NCBI RefSeq assembly: GCF_029675105.1
Contig: NZ_JAQQFV010000004.1
Location: 554,757-618,756, forward strand
DNA length: 64,000 nucleotides
Direction of reading: 5' to 3'
Source: Nocardia anocheti
GTDB lineage: Bacteria > Actinomycetota > Actinomycetes > Mycobacteriales > Mycobacteriaceae
In this document: piece by piece, positions 1 to 7,708 of the stretch
Layout of the letters: each line of letters starts with the position of its first letter
How positions within the stretch are numbered: the first letter of the stretch is position 1
The notes under the pieces: generated by a model
Database searches by the model: none
The model's input: only the letters and a program-made list of their open reading frames with translations
What the model was told of the DNA's origin: nothing
Made by a program: the position numbers and the translations under genes

Positions 1-1
1 C

Positions 2-139
2 CTGGCCGCGAACTACGACCTGCGCGCGACCGGTCTGCCCTCGCTGTTCCCCTGCCGCTTCGAATTCGGCATCCGCGACGGCGCCGCCTACGCCGTCCCC
101 CTCGGCACGCGCGCCCGGCGCGCGGACACCCCGGCCTGA
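2..139 (+). CDS. C-terminal end of an unidentified protein (5' truncated)
   Basis: Only the last 45 codons lie in the window. The open frame ends with TGA at 137-139, 12 bases before the convergent TetR stop. The visible part contains the stretch RFEFGIRDGAAYAVPLGTR and ends in an Arg/Ala-rich tail. I do not recognise the family, and too little is present to assign a function. High third-position GC and an uninterrupted frame to the window edge support real coding sequence. Confidence 0.5.
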   Translation: MAANYDLRATGLPSLFPCRFEFGIRDGAAYAVPLGTRARRADTPA

Positions 140-151
140 GACCGGAATCGT

Positions 152-736
152 TCAGGCGGGGCGCAGGATACGCAGCGCGGCCCGTTCGATCCGGTCGGCG
201 ATCTGCGAGTACGACTCGTAGCCCATCCCGGCCCGCACCAGCGCACCGGCGTAGATGATCTCCAGGAGTTCGACGATCTCGTCGTCGGCCTCCGGACCCA
301 GCGCGCGCACGAGCCGGGCGCGGATCTCGATACCGATGCGGGTGCGCAGGTGTTCGACGTCGGGATCATGTCCCAGCAGCGCGCTGGTGACCGCGCCGGA
401 GAGTTCCTCTTCGTCGGCCACCAGCAGTGCGATATTGCGAAGCTCGGCGAGCACGCGCACGGTGGCGTCGGGATCCTCGCTGACCGGCGAGGGCGAGGCC
501 ACCAGCCGCCGCCAGAAGATCTCGGCGACCAGGTGTTCCTTGGAGGAGAAGTAGGTGTAGGCCGTCGCCGTGGCCACGCCCGCCTCGGCCGCGACCAGCC
601 GGATCGTCATCCCGGCGAACCCATCGCGCGCCAGCACCACCAGCGCGGCCCGGGTGAGCCGGTCGACGGTGTCGGCCTGTTTACCGCTGAGCCGCCGCCG
701 GGTCGCTTCGACATTGATGGAATCGCTTTCGGACAT
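152..736 (-). CDS. TetR-family regulator, copy 1 of a paralogous pair
   Basis: A 194-residue TetR/AcrR repressor. The N-terminal helix-turn-helix (about residues 20-65) contains the segments TIRLVAAEAGVATATAYTYF and SSKEHL, typical of the family; the C-terminal half should bind a ligand and dimerise. It is a close paralogue of the product at 4401-4994: both have EATRRRL, KQADTVDRLT and ATAYTYFSSKEHL in register. Its ATG lies inside a palindromic operator with a -10-like hexamer 8 bases upstream, which suggests a leaderless, autoregulated gene. It lies last in the minus-strand run that starts with the aldehyde dehydrogenase, 57 bases after the CMD-family gene. Ligand unknown; a sterol- or lipid-derived effector is inferred from the neighbours. 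Confidence 0.92.
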   Translation of the reverse strand: MSESDSINVEATRRRLSGKQADTVDRLTRAALVVLARDGFAGMTIRLVAAEAGVATATAYTYFSSKEHLVAEIFWRRLVASPSPVSEDPDATVRVLAELRNIALLVADEEELSGAVTSALLGHDPDVEHLRTRIGIEIRARLVRALGPEADDEIVELLEIIYAGALVRAGMGYESYSQIADRIERAALRILRPA

Positions 737-750
737 GCGTCCGGATGGTA
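729..750 (-). promoter_or_regulatory. Operator/promoter copy A, over the start of TetR copy 1
   Basis: On the minus strand the hexamer TACCAT (750-745) runs directly into TCCGGACGCATGTCCGA (745-729). The half-sites TCCGGAC and GTCCGA are separated by four bases. The ATG within the palindrome is the TetR start (736-734), 8 bases after the hexamer. This is one of seven copies in the window with the same spacing to a TANNNT hexamer. Direct binding by either TetR paralogue is inferred. Confidence 0.75.
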
Positions 751-793
751 CTCTGTCCCACCCCCGTGGCGGTGACCCACGTCCGGTGCGCGG

Positions 794-1174
794 CTACTTC
801 TTCTTGCGCTCCTGCGCGAGGACCCTGCCCACCGCGCCGTCGAGCTTCGTGCCAGCGGGCCAGCCCACGTAGTGGCACAGGAACAGCGCGACCTCGCGCA
901 ACTGCTCCTCGGAGAGCTCCCCGTTGCGCAATGCCGCCCCGATCTGGATCTCGGCGACATCGAGGTGGCCCTGCGCGGTCAGCGCGCCGAGCAGCAGCAG
1001 GCGCCGTTCGCGCACCGTCAGCGCCGGGCGCGACCAGATCTCGCCGAAGAGGTGATCGGCGGTGACGGCGAAGTAGTCGCCGGGGCCGTCGGTGAACTCC
1101 CAGCCGTAGACCTCGCTCATCTTGTCCAGCCCGCGCTGCCTGGCCGCGTCGGGCGTGGAACCGTTGGTGCTCAT
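794..1174 (-). CDS. Carboxymuconolactone decarboxylase-family protein
   Basis: A 126-residue protein of the CMD/AhpD-like all-alpha fold, with LTVRERRLLLLGALTAQG followed by LDVAEIQIGAALRNG and LSEEQLREVALFLCHYVG. The AhpD-type CxxC pair is absent, so this is a CMD-type rather than a peroxidase-type member. Its start overlaps the stop of the HIBADH-like gene by four bases (ATGA), so it is co-translated with the dehydrogenase set. A similar gene (Rv0771) sits in the same order beside aldA in M. tuberculosis, from memory. The substrate is not known; action on a ring-cleavage or lactone intermediate would be guesswork. Confidence 0.85.
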   Translation of the reverse strand: MSTNGSTPDAARQRGLDKMSEVYGWEFTDGPGDYFAVTADHLFGEIWSRPALTVRERRLLLLGALTAQGHLDVAEIQIGAALRNGELSEEQLREVALFLCHYVGWPAGTKLDGAVGRVLAQERKKK

Positions 1175-2058
1175 CGTGTCTCCTTGTCGAGGGCGGGTGG
1201 GGCGACGCCGAGTCCGGCGGCCAGGTCGGCGCGGGCCCGCCGAGTCAGTGGCAGGTCGACGCCGAGTCGCTCGCCGAGGTCGAGGGCGAGCGAGAGATCC
1301 TTCTCGCCGAGGTCGCGGACGTGGCCGAGGATCGGGAACCAGAAGTCGTCTTCTTCGACCGGAGCGGCGGTGTCGCGCAGCATGATCGCGCCGGGTCCGC
1401 CGGTGACCGCGTCGGAATGCCGCACCACCTTGCCCAGCGCGGTGAGACTCAGTCCGGCCGCCTCGGCCAGCCGTTGTGCCTCAGTAGCGGCGGTGAAGGA
1501 GACGAAGTGCAACAGATTGCGCGCCAGCTTCATTCGTGTGCCCGCGCCCACCTCCCCGGCGTGCACGACCAGATCGGCGAAGCACCCGAACGGCCCGCGT
1601 ACCCGCGCGAGCGCCGCCGCGCTGCCGCCGATCATCACCGCCAGCCTGCCGCTGGTCGCCCCCGGCCCACCCCCGCTGACCGGCGCGTCGACGAACTCCA
1701 CCCCCTGCTCGGCACAGCGTTCGGCCAGTTCCCCGGCGGTCCGGTCGCTGATGGTCGAGTGCACCGCGATCACCGTGCCCGGCATCGCGGTTCGCAGGAT
1801 TCCCGCCGGTCCGGTGACGACCTCGCGCACCTGGGCGTCGTCGATCACCGTCACACAGACGACCCGCGCGTGTGTGGCCAGCTCGGCCGGGTCGGCGGCC
1901 ACCCGAGCCCCCGCCGTGGCGAACGGTTCGACGGCCTCGGACCGCACATCGCAGACGGTGAGCCCGCCCGGCCACTCCAGCAGCCGCTGCGCGATCGGCG
2001 CGCCCATATTGCCCAGGCCGATGAATCCGACCGGCACGTCGGCGGTGTCCTCGCTCAT
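1171..2058 (-). CDS. 3-hydroxyisobutyrate dehydrogenase-like NAD-binding enzyme
   Basis: A 295-residue beta-hydroxyacid dehydrogenase. The N-terminal Rossmann motif is GFIGLGNMGAPIA, the substrate-binding signature is DAPVSGGGPGATSG, and the C-terminal helical domain carries the conserved lysine in GTRMKLARN. Length and motif order match the family. ATG at 2058 was chosen because it overlaps the SDR stop as ATGA; its own stop overlaps the CMD gene in the same way. The family oxidises short 3-hydroxy acids with NAD(P), but the physiological substrate here is unknown. Position and order correspond to Rv0770 in the M. tuberculosis cyp51/aldA neighbourhood (from memory). Confidence 0.9.
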   Translation of the reverse strand: MSEDTADVPVGFIGLGNMGAPIAQRLLEWPGGLTVCDVRSEAVEPFATAGARVAADPAELATHARVVCVTVIDDAQVREVVTGPAGILRTAMPGTVIAVHSTISDRTAGELAERCAEQGVEFVDAPVSGGGPGATSGRLAVMIGGSAAALARVRGPFGCFADLVVHAGEVGAGTRMKLARNLLHFVSFTAATEAQRLAEAAGLSLTALGKVVRHSDAVTGGPGAIMLRDTAAPVEEDDFWFPILGHVRDLGEKDLSLALDLGERLGVDLPLTRRARADLAAGLGVAPPALDKETR

Positions 2059-2804
2059 CGGATGATCTGCCCGCCGTCGACATTGAGGATCTGCCCGGTG
2101 ACCCAGCTCGCCTCGTCGGAGAGCAGATACAGGCACGCGCCGACGAGGTCCTGCGGCGTGCCCATCCGCTTGATGGGAATGCGGGAGACCATGTCCTTCA
2201 CCAGGTTTCCCGGCGTGACGGTCTGGGTGGCCTCGGTGTCGATGGGTCCGGGCGCGATGGCGTTGATCCGGATGCGCGAACCGCCCAGCTCGGTGGCCAA
2301 CTGCTGGGTGAGTCCGTTGACGCCGATCTTGGCCAGCCCGTAGAAGCCGGAGTAGAGCCAGGCCGCCGTGGACGACTGGTTGACGATCGACCCGCCGCCC
2401 GCCGCGATCATCGGCTGCCACACCGCCCGCGTCACATTGAGCGCGCCGTCGAAGTTCACGCTCATGAACTTCTTGTAGTAGTCCCACGGCACGGTGAGCA
2501 GCAGGTCCAGCTTCATCTCGCCGTAGATGGCGGCATTGTTGACCAGGTGGTGGATGGCCCCGAACTCGGCGACGGTGAACTCCGCCAGCGCGGCCGCCGA
2601 ATCCGGATCGGCCACATCGACGCGCCGGAAGACCGCACTGCCGCCGTCGGCCACGATCCGTTTCACCACCTCCTCCCCGCGTTCGGCATTGAGGTCGGCG
2701 ACGACGACATTCGCGCCTTCGGCGGCGAGCGCCTCGGCGTAGACCGCGCCGATCCCCTGTGCGGCGCCGGTGACGATCGCGGTGCGGCCGGTGAAACGTG
2801 CCAT
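2055..2804 (-). CDS. Short-chain dehydrogenase/reductase
   Basis: A 249-residue classical SDR. The cofactor motif TGAAQGIG is at residues 12-19, NNAA at 89-92, catalytic Ser around 144, and the Tyr155-x3-Lys159 pair in YGLAK. The C-terminal motif VTGQILNVDGG is intact. It starts 30 bases after the aldehyde dehydrogenase stop and overlaps the HIBADH-like gene by four bases, so the four genes probably form one transcript from the ALDH promoter. An Rv0769-like position suggests oxidation of an alcohol or hydroxysteroid produced by the nearby P450s. That role is inferred from context only. Confidence 0.92.
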   Translation of the reverse strand: MARFTGRTAIVTGAAQGIGAVYAEALAAEGANVVVADLNAERGEEVVKRIVADGGSAVFRRVDVADPDSAAALAEFTVAEFGAIHHLVNNAAIYGEMKLDLLLTVPWDYYKKFMSVNFDGALNVTRAVWQPMIAAGGGSIVNQSSTAAWLYSGFYGLAKIGVNGLTQQLATELGGSRIRINAIAPGPIDTEATQTVTPGNLVKDMVSRIPIKRMGTPQDLVGACLYLLSDEASWVTGQILNVDGGQIIR

Positions 2805-2834
2805 GGTGTTCAGCTCCTGCGTGTTTCGAGTGGG

Positions 2835-4304
2835 TCAGGCGGGGGTGGCGACGACCTTGGTCTCGAGGTATTCCTCGAAACCGGCGACGCCCATCTCCCG
2901 GCCGATCCCTGATTGCTTGTAGCCGCCGAAGGGCGCGTCGGCGTGGTACCAGAGCCCGCCGTTGACGCTGATCGTCCCGGTGCGCACGCCGCTGACCACG
3001 GCATTCACCCGGTCCGGATCGGTGCCCCACACCGAACCCGAGAGCCCGTACGGTGATTCGTTGGCCAGCCGGACCGCGTCGGCGTCGCCGTCGTGGGCGA
3101 TCACCACCAGCACCGGGCCGAAGATCTCCTCCTGCGCGACGGTCGCGGAGTTGTCCAGCCCGCTGATCACCGTGGGCTCGACGAAGAACCCGCGATCCTG
3201 GCCCGCTGGCCTGCCGCCGCCGGTCTCGACGCGTCCACCTTCGGCCTTCGCGATCTCGAGATAGCGCTCGACCCGTGCGCGCTGCTGCGCGGACACCACC
3301 GGACCGCAGACGGTTCCGGGCTTGCGCGGGTCGTCGGCGGCGAGTCCGGCCATCGCGCCCGCCGCCGCGGCCACGGCGAGGTCGTAGGACTCGCGCGGCA
3401 CCAGCAGCCGGGTGGTGAGCGCGCAGCCCTGACCGGCGTGCACCGCCACGGTGAACGCGGTGTAGCTGGCGGCCGCGGCGATATCGGCGTCGTCGAGCAC
3501 GATGGCCGCGGACTTGCCGCCCAGTTCGAGGAAGGTGCGCTTGAGGGTGGCCGCCGCGCTGGCCATCACCGCTCGCCCGGTGCGGGTGGAGCCGGTGAAG
3601 GTGATCATGTCGACGCGCGGATCGGTGACCAGTTGGGCGCCGAGCGCGTGATCGGAGGAGGTGACGATATTGAGCACCCCGGGCGGGAAGTCGGTGTGCT
3701 CGGCGATGAGCGGTCCGAGCACTGCCGCGCACCACGGCGTATCCGGCGCGGGCTTGAGCACCACGGTGTTCCCGGCGGCCAGCGCGGGACCGATCTTGGC
3801 CAGATTGATCTGGTGCGGGAAGTTCCACGGCGTGATCGCGCCGACCACGCCGACCGCCTCGCGCCGGATGACCCGCCTGCTGGCCACCCCCATCAGGTCC
3901 CTGGTGCCGAGATCGGTCTCCCACTCGTAACTCTCGGCCAGGTCGGCCGCGTAGGACAGGTCCGCGATCGGCCCCTCCAGCTGCGGTCCGCTGGTGAGCA
4001 TGATCGGGGTGCCGACCTCGGCGACGGTGAGCTCGCGCAGCGGCTCCAGGTGCGCGGTCATGACCTCGCGCAATTGACGCAGGCAGCGGGCCCGCAGCGC
4101 CGGATCGCGCGACCAGTCCGTCTCGTCGAAGGCGGTGCGGGCCGCGGCGATGGCGGCGTCCATGTCGGCGGGCGCGGCGTCGGCGGCGTAGCCGAGCACC
4201 TCCTCGGTGGCGGGATCGACGGTCGGGAAGACGCCGGACCCACCCGGGATCAGCGTGCCGCCGATCAGCAGGGGCGTGCCTCCGGCGGGGACGAGGCCGT
4301 TCAT
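2835..4304 (-). CDS. aldA: NAD-dependent aldehyde dehydrogenase (aldA-like)
   Basis: A 489-residue class 3-fold aldehyde dehydrogenase. Seen: PWNF with Asn161, the NAD motif FTGSTRTG (236-243), general base Glu260 in LELGGKS, and nucleophile Cys294 in GQGCALTT. The C-terminal motif APFGGYKQSGIGRE is present, so all catalytic residues are in place. ATG at 4304 fits family length and follows a purine-rich CGGAG. It heads the minus-strand transcript ALDH-SDR-HIBADH-CMD and is divergent from TetR copy 2. Its promoter carries a copy of the shared operator. M. tuberculosis AldA (Rv0768) has the same length and relative position, from memory. Likely task: oxidising aldehydes from P450 or alcohol oxidation to acids. 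Confidence 0.93.
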   Translation of the reverse strand: MNGLVPAGGTPLLIGGTLIPGGSGVFPTVDPATEEVLGYAADAAPADMDAAIAAARTAFDETDWSRDPALRARCLRQLREVMTAHLEPLRELTVAEVGTPIMLTSGPQLEGPIADLSYAADLAESYEWETDLGTRDLMGVASRRVIRREAVGVVGAITPWNFPHQINLAKIGPALAAGNTVVLKPAPDTPWCAAVLGPLIAEHTDFPPGVLNIVTSSDHALGAQLVTDPRVDMITFTGSTRTGRAVMASAAATLKRTFLELGGKSAAIVLDDADIAAAASYTAFTVAVHAGQGCALTTRLLVPRESYDLAVAAAAGAMAGLAADDPRKPGTVCGPVVSAQQRARVERYLEIAKAEGGRVETGGGRPAGQDRGFFVEPTVISGLDNSATVAQEEIFGPVLVVIAHDGDADAVRLANESPYGLSGSVWGTDPDRVNAVVSGVRTGTISVNGGLWYHADAPFGGYKQSGIGREMGVAGFEEYLETKVVATPA

Positions 4305-4324
4305 AGCAAGACTCCGATACGGTG

Positions 4325-4347
4325 TCTGGACAGGTGTTCGGAATATA
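4325..4347 (-). promoter_or_regulatory. Operator/promoter copy B, aldehyde dehydrogenase promoter
   Basis: On the minus strand TATATT (4347-4342) runs into TCCGAACACCTGTCCAGA (4342-4325): half-sites TCCGAAC and GTCCAGA with a four-base spacer. Hexamer-to-operator spacing is identical to the other copies. Here no start codon lies in the operator. The gene begins 20 bases further on, with a ribosome binding site, so this transcript has a short leader. Confidence 0.7.
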
Positions 4348-4364
4348 GACCATGACGACCACCG

Positions 4365-4408
4365 TTGTCTGTACAACTGACTGTAGTAATATCCGGACAC
4401 ATGTCCGA
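4365..4408 (+). promoter_or_regulatory. Promoter and operator copy C, over the start of TetR copy 2
   Basis: TTGTCT (4365-4370), a 16-base spacer and TAATAT (4387-4392) form a recognisable sigma-70-type promoter. The operator TCCGGACACATGTCCGA (4392-4408) begins at the last base of the -10 hexamer. The ATG of TetR copy 2 (4401-4403) is inside it, 8 bases after the hexamer, which fits leaderless initiation at the start codon. Confidence 0.75.
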
Positions 4409-4994
4409 CAACGCGCCGACCGGCATCGAAGCGACCCGGCGACGGCTGACCGAGAAGCAGGCCGACACCGTCGACCGGCTCACCGTCGCGGCGGTGCGCG
4501 TCCTGGCCAGGGCTGGCTACTCGGGCACCACCATCCGGCTGGTGGCCACCGAGGCCGGGGTCGGCACCGCCACCGCGTACACCTACTTCTCCTCCAAGGA
4601 ACACCTCATCTCGGAGGTCTACTGGCGTCGCCTGGTAGCCCTGCCCACCCCGACGGACACCGCCGACGACCCGGCCACGCGCGTGGTCGCGGTCCTGCGC
4701 GAGGTGTCGATGCTGGTCGCCGACGAACCCGCGCTGGCGGGCGCGGTCAGCAGCGCGCTACTCGGCGACGACCCCGATGTGCGCCACCTGCGCCTGCGCA
4801 TCGGCAAGGAGATCCGGCGCAGACTCGGCGACGCCCTCGGCGGCCCCGACCCCGAGCGCCTGGCCGCGCTCGAATTGCTGTACTCCGGCGCGCTGCTCCA
4901 GGGCGGCATGGGCCTGCTCTCCTATGCCCAGGTCGCCGACCTGCTCGCCGCGTGCGCGCGGCGATTGCTGACCGATCCGTCCAGCGAGCACTGA
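4401..4994 (+). CDS. TetR-family regulator, copy 2 of the pair
   Basis: A 197-residue TetR repressor closely related to the product at 152-736. Its HTH region contains TIRLVATEAGVGTATAYTYF and then SSKEHL. I chose ATG 4401 rather than the upstream in-frame TTG at 4365, because ATG 4401 aligns with the start of the paralogue and sits at the same place in an operator copy. Upstream is the divergent aldehyde dehydrogenase; 93 bases downstream begins cyp51. The position resembles that of Rv0767c beside cyp123/aldA in M. tuberculosis (from memory). It is the best candidate, with copy 1, for the protein that binds the seven shared operators. Confidence 0.92.
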   Translation: MSDNAPTGIEATRRRLTEKQADTVDRLTVAAVRVLARAGYSGTTIRLVATEAGVGTATAYTYFSSKEHLISEVYWRRLVALPTPTDTADDPATRVVAVLREVSMLVADEPALAGAVSSALLGDDPDVRHLRLRIGKEIRRRLGDALGGPDPERLAALELLYSGALLQGGMGLLSYAQVADLLAACARRLLTDPSSEH

Positions 4995-5005
4995 CCGCGC
5001 GAACC

Positions 5006-5074
5006 TTGTCGCGGACCCGGTAACCGTAGTACTGTCCAGACACATGTCCATCACATATCTGGACAGTATTCCGG
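5006..5074 (+). promoter_or_regulatory. Promoter and operator copy D, cyp51 promoter with extended inverted repeat
   Basis: TTGTCG (5006-5011), an 18-base spacer and TACTGT (5030-5035) precede the operator TCCAGACACATGTCC (5035-5049). In addition TACTGTCCAGA (5030-5040) is repeated perfectly inverted as TCTGGACAGTA (5058-5068), with 17 bases between. The right arm starts a second, weaker operator-like copy, TCTGGACAGTATTCCGG (5058-5074). The layout suggests two dimers side by side. Confidence 0.7.
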
Positions 5075-5091
5075 GAAGGATCTCCCCATGA
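5044..5091 (+). CDS. Putative 15-residue leader ORF coupled to cyp51
   Basis: The ATG embedded in operator copy D opens MSITYLDSIPGRISP and stops at TGA 5089-5091, overlapping the cyp51 ATG (5088-5090) as ATGA. The start lies 8 bases after the -10 hexamer, as at both tetR genes, where the equivalent ATG is the true start. If transcription begins at this A, ribosomes would load here first and pass to cyp51 by re-initiation. cyp51 also has its own GGAAGGA ribosome site, so the leader may modulate rather than enable translation. No expression evidence. Confidence 0.45.
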   Translation: MSITYLDSIPGRISP

Positions 5092-6440
5092 CGCTGGTCG
5101 AACCTCGGCGCGTGTCCGGCGGCGCGGACGAACACGGGCACCTCGGCGAATTCCGCACCGATCCGATCGCGCTCATGCGCCGAGTACGCGCGGAATGCGG
5201 CGATGTCGGCACCTTCGAGCTCGCCGGTCGCGACGTGGTGCTGCTCTCCGGCGCCGAGGCCAACGAGTTCTTCTTCCGGGCCGGTGACGACGATCTGGAT
5301 CAGGGCGCCGCCTACCCGTTCATGAAACCGATCTTCGGCGAGGGCGTGGTGTTCGACGCGCCGCCGGAACGCCGCAAGGAGATGCTGCACAACCAGGCCC
5401 TGCGCGCCGACCACATGCGCGGGCACGCGGGCACCATCGCCGCCGAGGTGGACCGGATGGTCGCGGGCTGGGACGACGCGGGCGAGATCGACCTGCTCGA
5501 GTTCTTCGCCGAGCTGACCATCTACACCTCCTCGGCCTGCCTGATCGGCCGCAAGTTCCGCGATCAGCTCGACGGCCGGTTCGCCCACCTCTACCACGAG
5601 CTCGAGCAGGGCACCGACGCGCTGGCCTACGTCGACCCCTACGCCCCCATCGAGAGTTTCACCCGCCGCGATGCCGCGCGGGCCGCCCTGGTGGAGCTGG
5701 TGCGGGCGATCATGGACCAGCGCGTCGCGAATCCCCCTGCGGGCAAAGACGATCGGGACATGCTCGACGTGCTGGTGTCGATCACCGACGAGCAGGGCGT
5801 ACCGCGCTTCTCGGCCAGTGAGATCACCGGCATCTTCATCTCGATGATGTTCGCCGGGCACCACACCACCTCCGGCACCGCCGCGTGGACCATCATCGAA
5901 CTGCTGCGTCATCCCGAGACGCTGGCCGGGGTGGTGACCGAACTCGACGAGCTCTACGCCGACGGCGCCGACGTGAGTCACCACGCGCTGCGCCAGATCC
6001 CGAAGCTGGAGGCCGCGCTCAAGGAGACGCTGCGGCTGCACCCGCCGCTGATCGTGCTGATGCGGGTGGCGCGAGCCGAGTTCGAGGTGTGCGGGCACCG
6101 CATCGCCCCCGGTGACATGGTGGCGGCCACGCCCGCGGTGTCCAACCGGATTCCCGAGGACTTCCCCGATCCGGACACCTTCGATCCCGGCCGCTATCTC
6201 GATCCGCGCCAGGACGACATCGTCAACCGCTGGACCTGGATTCCCTTCGGCGCGGGCCGACACCGCTGCGTCGGCGCGCCGTTCGCGCTCATGCAGCTCA
6301 AGGCGATCTTCTCGATCCTGTTGCGGGACTGGGAGTTCGAGCTGTCCCAGCCGCCGCAGACCTACCGCAACGATCATTCCAAGATGGTGGTGCAGCTCCA
6401 GCAACCCTGCCGGGTGCGCTACCGCCGCAGGCAGCGCTGA
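5088..6440 (+). CDS. cyp51: CYP51 sterol 14-alpha-demethylase (cytochrome P450)
   Basis: A 450-residue P450 that matches bacterial CYP51 throughout, as I remember the M. tuberculosis protein: RVSGG near the N-terminus, NEFFFRAGDDDLDQ, GEGVVFDA, the I-helix FAGHHTT (residues 255-261), KETLRLHPP, and the haem loop FGAGRHRCVG with Cys394. Cys394 and the I-helix residues have the same numbers as in M. tuberculosis CYP51, which fixes the ATG at 5088. CYP51 removes the 14-alpha-methyl group of lanosterol-type sterols in three oxygenation steps. It needs ferredoxin; a [3Fe-4S] ferredoxin is at 22117-22338. It is followed after 20 bases by a CYP125-like gene. Since few actinobacteria make sterols, a catabolic or host-sterol role is plausible but inferred. 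Confidence 0.97.
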   Translation: MTLVEPRRVSGGADEHGHLGEFRTDPIALMRRVRAECGDVGTFELAGRDVVLLSGAEANEFFFRAGDDDLDQGAAYPFMKPIFGEGVVFDAPPERRKEMLHNQALRADHMRGHAGTIAAEVDRMVAGWDDAGEIDLLEFFAELTIYTSSACLIGRKFRDQLDGRFAHLYHELEQGTDALAYVDPYAPIESFTRRDAARAALVELVRAIMDQRVANPPAGKDDRDMLDVLVSITDEQGVPRFSASEITGIFISMMFAGHHTTSGTAAWTIIELLRHPETLAGVVTELDELYADGADVSHHALRQIPKLEAALKETLRLHPPLIVLMRVARAEFEVCGHRIAPGDMVAATPAVSNRIPEDFPDPDTFDPGRYLDPRQDDIVNRWTWIPFGAGRHRCVGAPFALMQLKAIFSILLRDWEFELSQPPQTYRNDHSKMVVQLQQPCRVRYRRRQR

Positions 6441-6460
6441 GCGCGGCGAGGAGCCAGGCC

Positions 6461-7708
6461 GTGATCCCACCCGGATTCGATTTCACCGACCCGGCCCTGT
6501 GGGCCACCCGCAATCCCGTCGCGGAGTTCGCCGAACTGCGCCGCACCGCCCCGGTGTGGTGGAACGCCCAGACCGACGCGCAGTCCGGCGGATTCCGCGA
6601 CGGCGGCTACTGGGTGGTCTCCACCCACGCCGACATCAAAGCCGTCTCCCGCGATGCCGCGCTGTTCTCCTCCCGGCGCAAGGGCTCGGTCATCCGGCTG
6701 CCCGGCGAGGTGACCCCCGAACAGATCGAGCTCACCGGCGCGCTGCTGCTGAACATGGACCCGCCCCGACACACCAAGATCCGGCGGATCATCTCCCAGG
6801 GCTTCACCCCGCGCGCGGTCGAGGGGTTGCGCGCGGCGCTGACCGAGCGCGCGGCGGCGATCGTGCGCGCCGCCGCCGAGACCGGGGGCGGCGACTTCGT
6901 CGAACAGGTCGCCTGCGAGCTGCCGCTCCAGGCGATCGCCGAACTCCTCGGGGTGCCGCAGGAGGACCGGCGCACGCTGTTCGACTGGTCCAATCAGATG
7001 CTCAACTACGACGACCCGGAATACGGCGACGCCACCACCACCGACGCCTCCACCCAGGCCAGCGCCGAACTCCTCGGCTACGCCTGGAACCTGGCCGAAC
7101 AGCGGCGCGCCGAACCCACCGGCGACATCGTCAGCAAGCTCGTGCACGCCGACCTGGACGGCGAGGCCCTCGGCTCCGACGAGTTCGGCTTCTTCGTCAT
7201 CCTGCTGGCGGTGGCGGGCAACGAGACCACCCGCAACGCGATCACCCACGGCATGAAGGCGTTCGTCGACCATCCGGACCAGTGGGAGCTCTACCGGCGG
7301 CAGCGCCCGCGCACCGCGCCCGACGAGATCGTGCGCTGGGCTACCCCGGTGACGGTCTTCCAGCGCACCGCGACCGCCGACACCGAACTCGGCGGCCAGC
7401 ACATCCGCGCTGGCCAGCGCCTCGGCCTGTTCTACAGTTCGGCCAATTTCGACGAGGCCGCCTTCGACGAGCCGTTCCGTTTCGACATCCTGCGCGATCC
7501 CAATCCGCACCTGGGTTTCGGCGGGACCGGCGCGCACTTCTGCGTCGGGGCGAATCTGGCCCGGCTCGAGATCGACCTGATCTTGCAAGCCGTGGCCGAG
7601 GTGATGCCCGATCTGACCCAGCTGGCCGAGCCGCAACGGCTACGGTCGGGCTGGATCAACGGCGTCAAACACTGGCAGGTCGACTACGCGAGCGGAACGG
7701 GGTCGTGA
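6461..7708 (+). CDS. CYP125-family cytochrome P450 (steroid C26-hydroxylase type)
   Basis: A 415-residue P450 with the features I recall from CYP125: PPGFDFTDP at the N-terminus, LLNMDPPRHTKIRRIIS, GDFVEQVACELPLQAIAELL, I-helix AVAGNETTRN, haem loop FGGTGAHFCVGA with Cys361, and the C-terminal NGVKHWQVDY. CYP125 oxidises C26 of cholesterol or cholestenone to the acid, the first step of side-chain breakdown. GTG at 6461 has GAGGAG just upstream. It lies 20 bases after cyp51 and overlaps the glycosyltransferase by one base. Canonical cyp125 usually sits in the KstR cholesterol cluster, so this copy may be a second paralogue with a different sterol substrate. The CYP142 and CYP124 families are less likely alternatives. 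Confidence 0.92.
   Translation: MIPPGFDFTDPALWATRNPVAEFAELRRTAPVWWNAQTDAQSGGFRDGGYWVVSTHADIKAVSRDAALFSSRRKGSVIRLPGEVTPEQIELTGALLLNMDPPRHTKIRRIISQGFTPRAVEGLRAALTERAAAIVRAAAETGGGDFVEQVACELPLQAIAELLGVPQEDRRTLFDWSNQMLNYDDPEYGDATTTDASTQASAELLGYAWNLAEQRRAEPTGDIVSKLVHADLDGEALGSDEFGFFVILLAVAGNETTRNAITHGMKAFVDHPDQWELYRRQRPRTAPDEIVRWATPVTVFQRTATADTELGGQHIRAGQRLGLFYSSANFDEAAFDEPFRFDILRDPNPHLGFGGTGAHFCVGANLARLEIDLILQAVAEVMPDLTQLAEPQRLRSGWINGVKHWQVDYASGTGS

Noticed and set aside
1171..4362. A 1063-codon minus-strand open frame spanning three dehydrogenase genes
   Set aside because: High GC leaves long open frames in wrong phases. Only its last 295 codons encode a protein with family motifs (HIBADH-like); the rest is the wrong phase of the SDR and ALDH genes and is Arg-rich without motifs.
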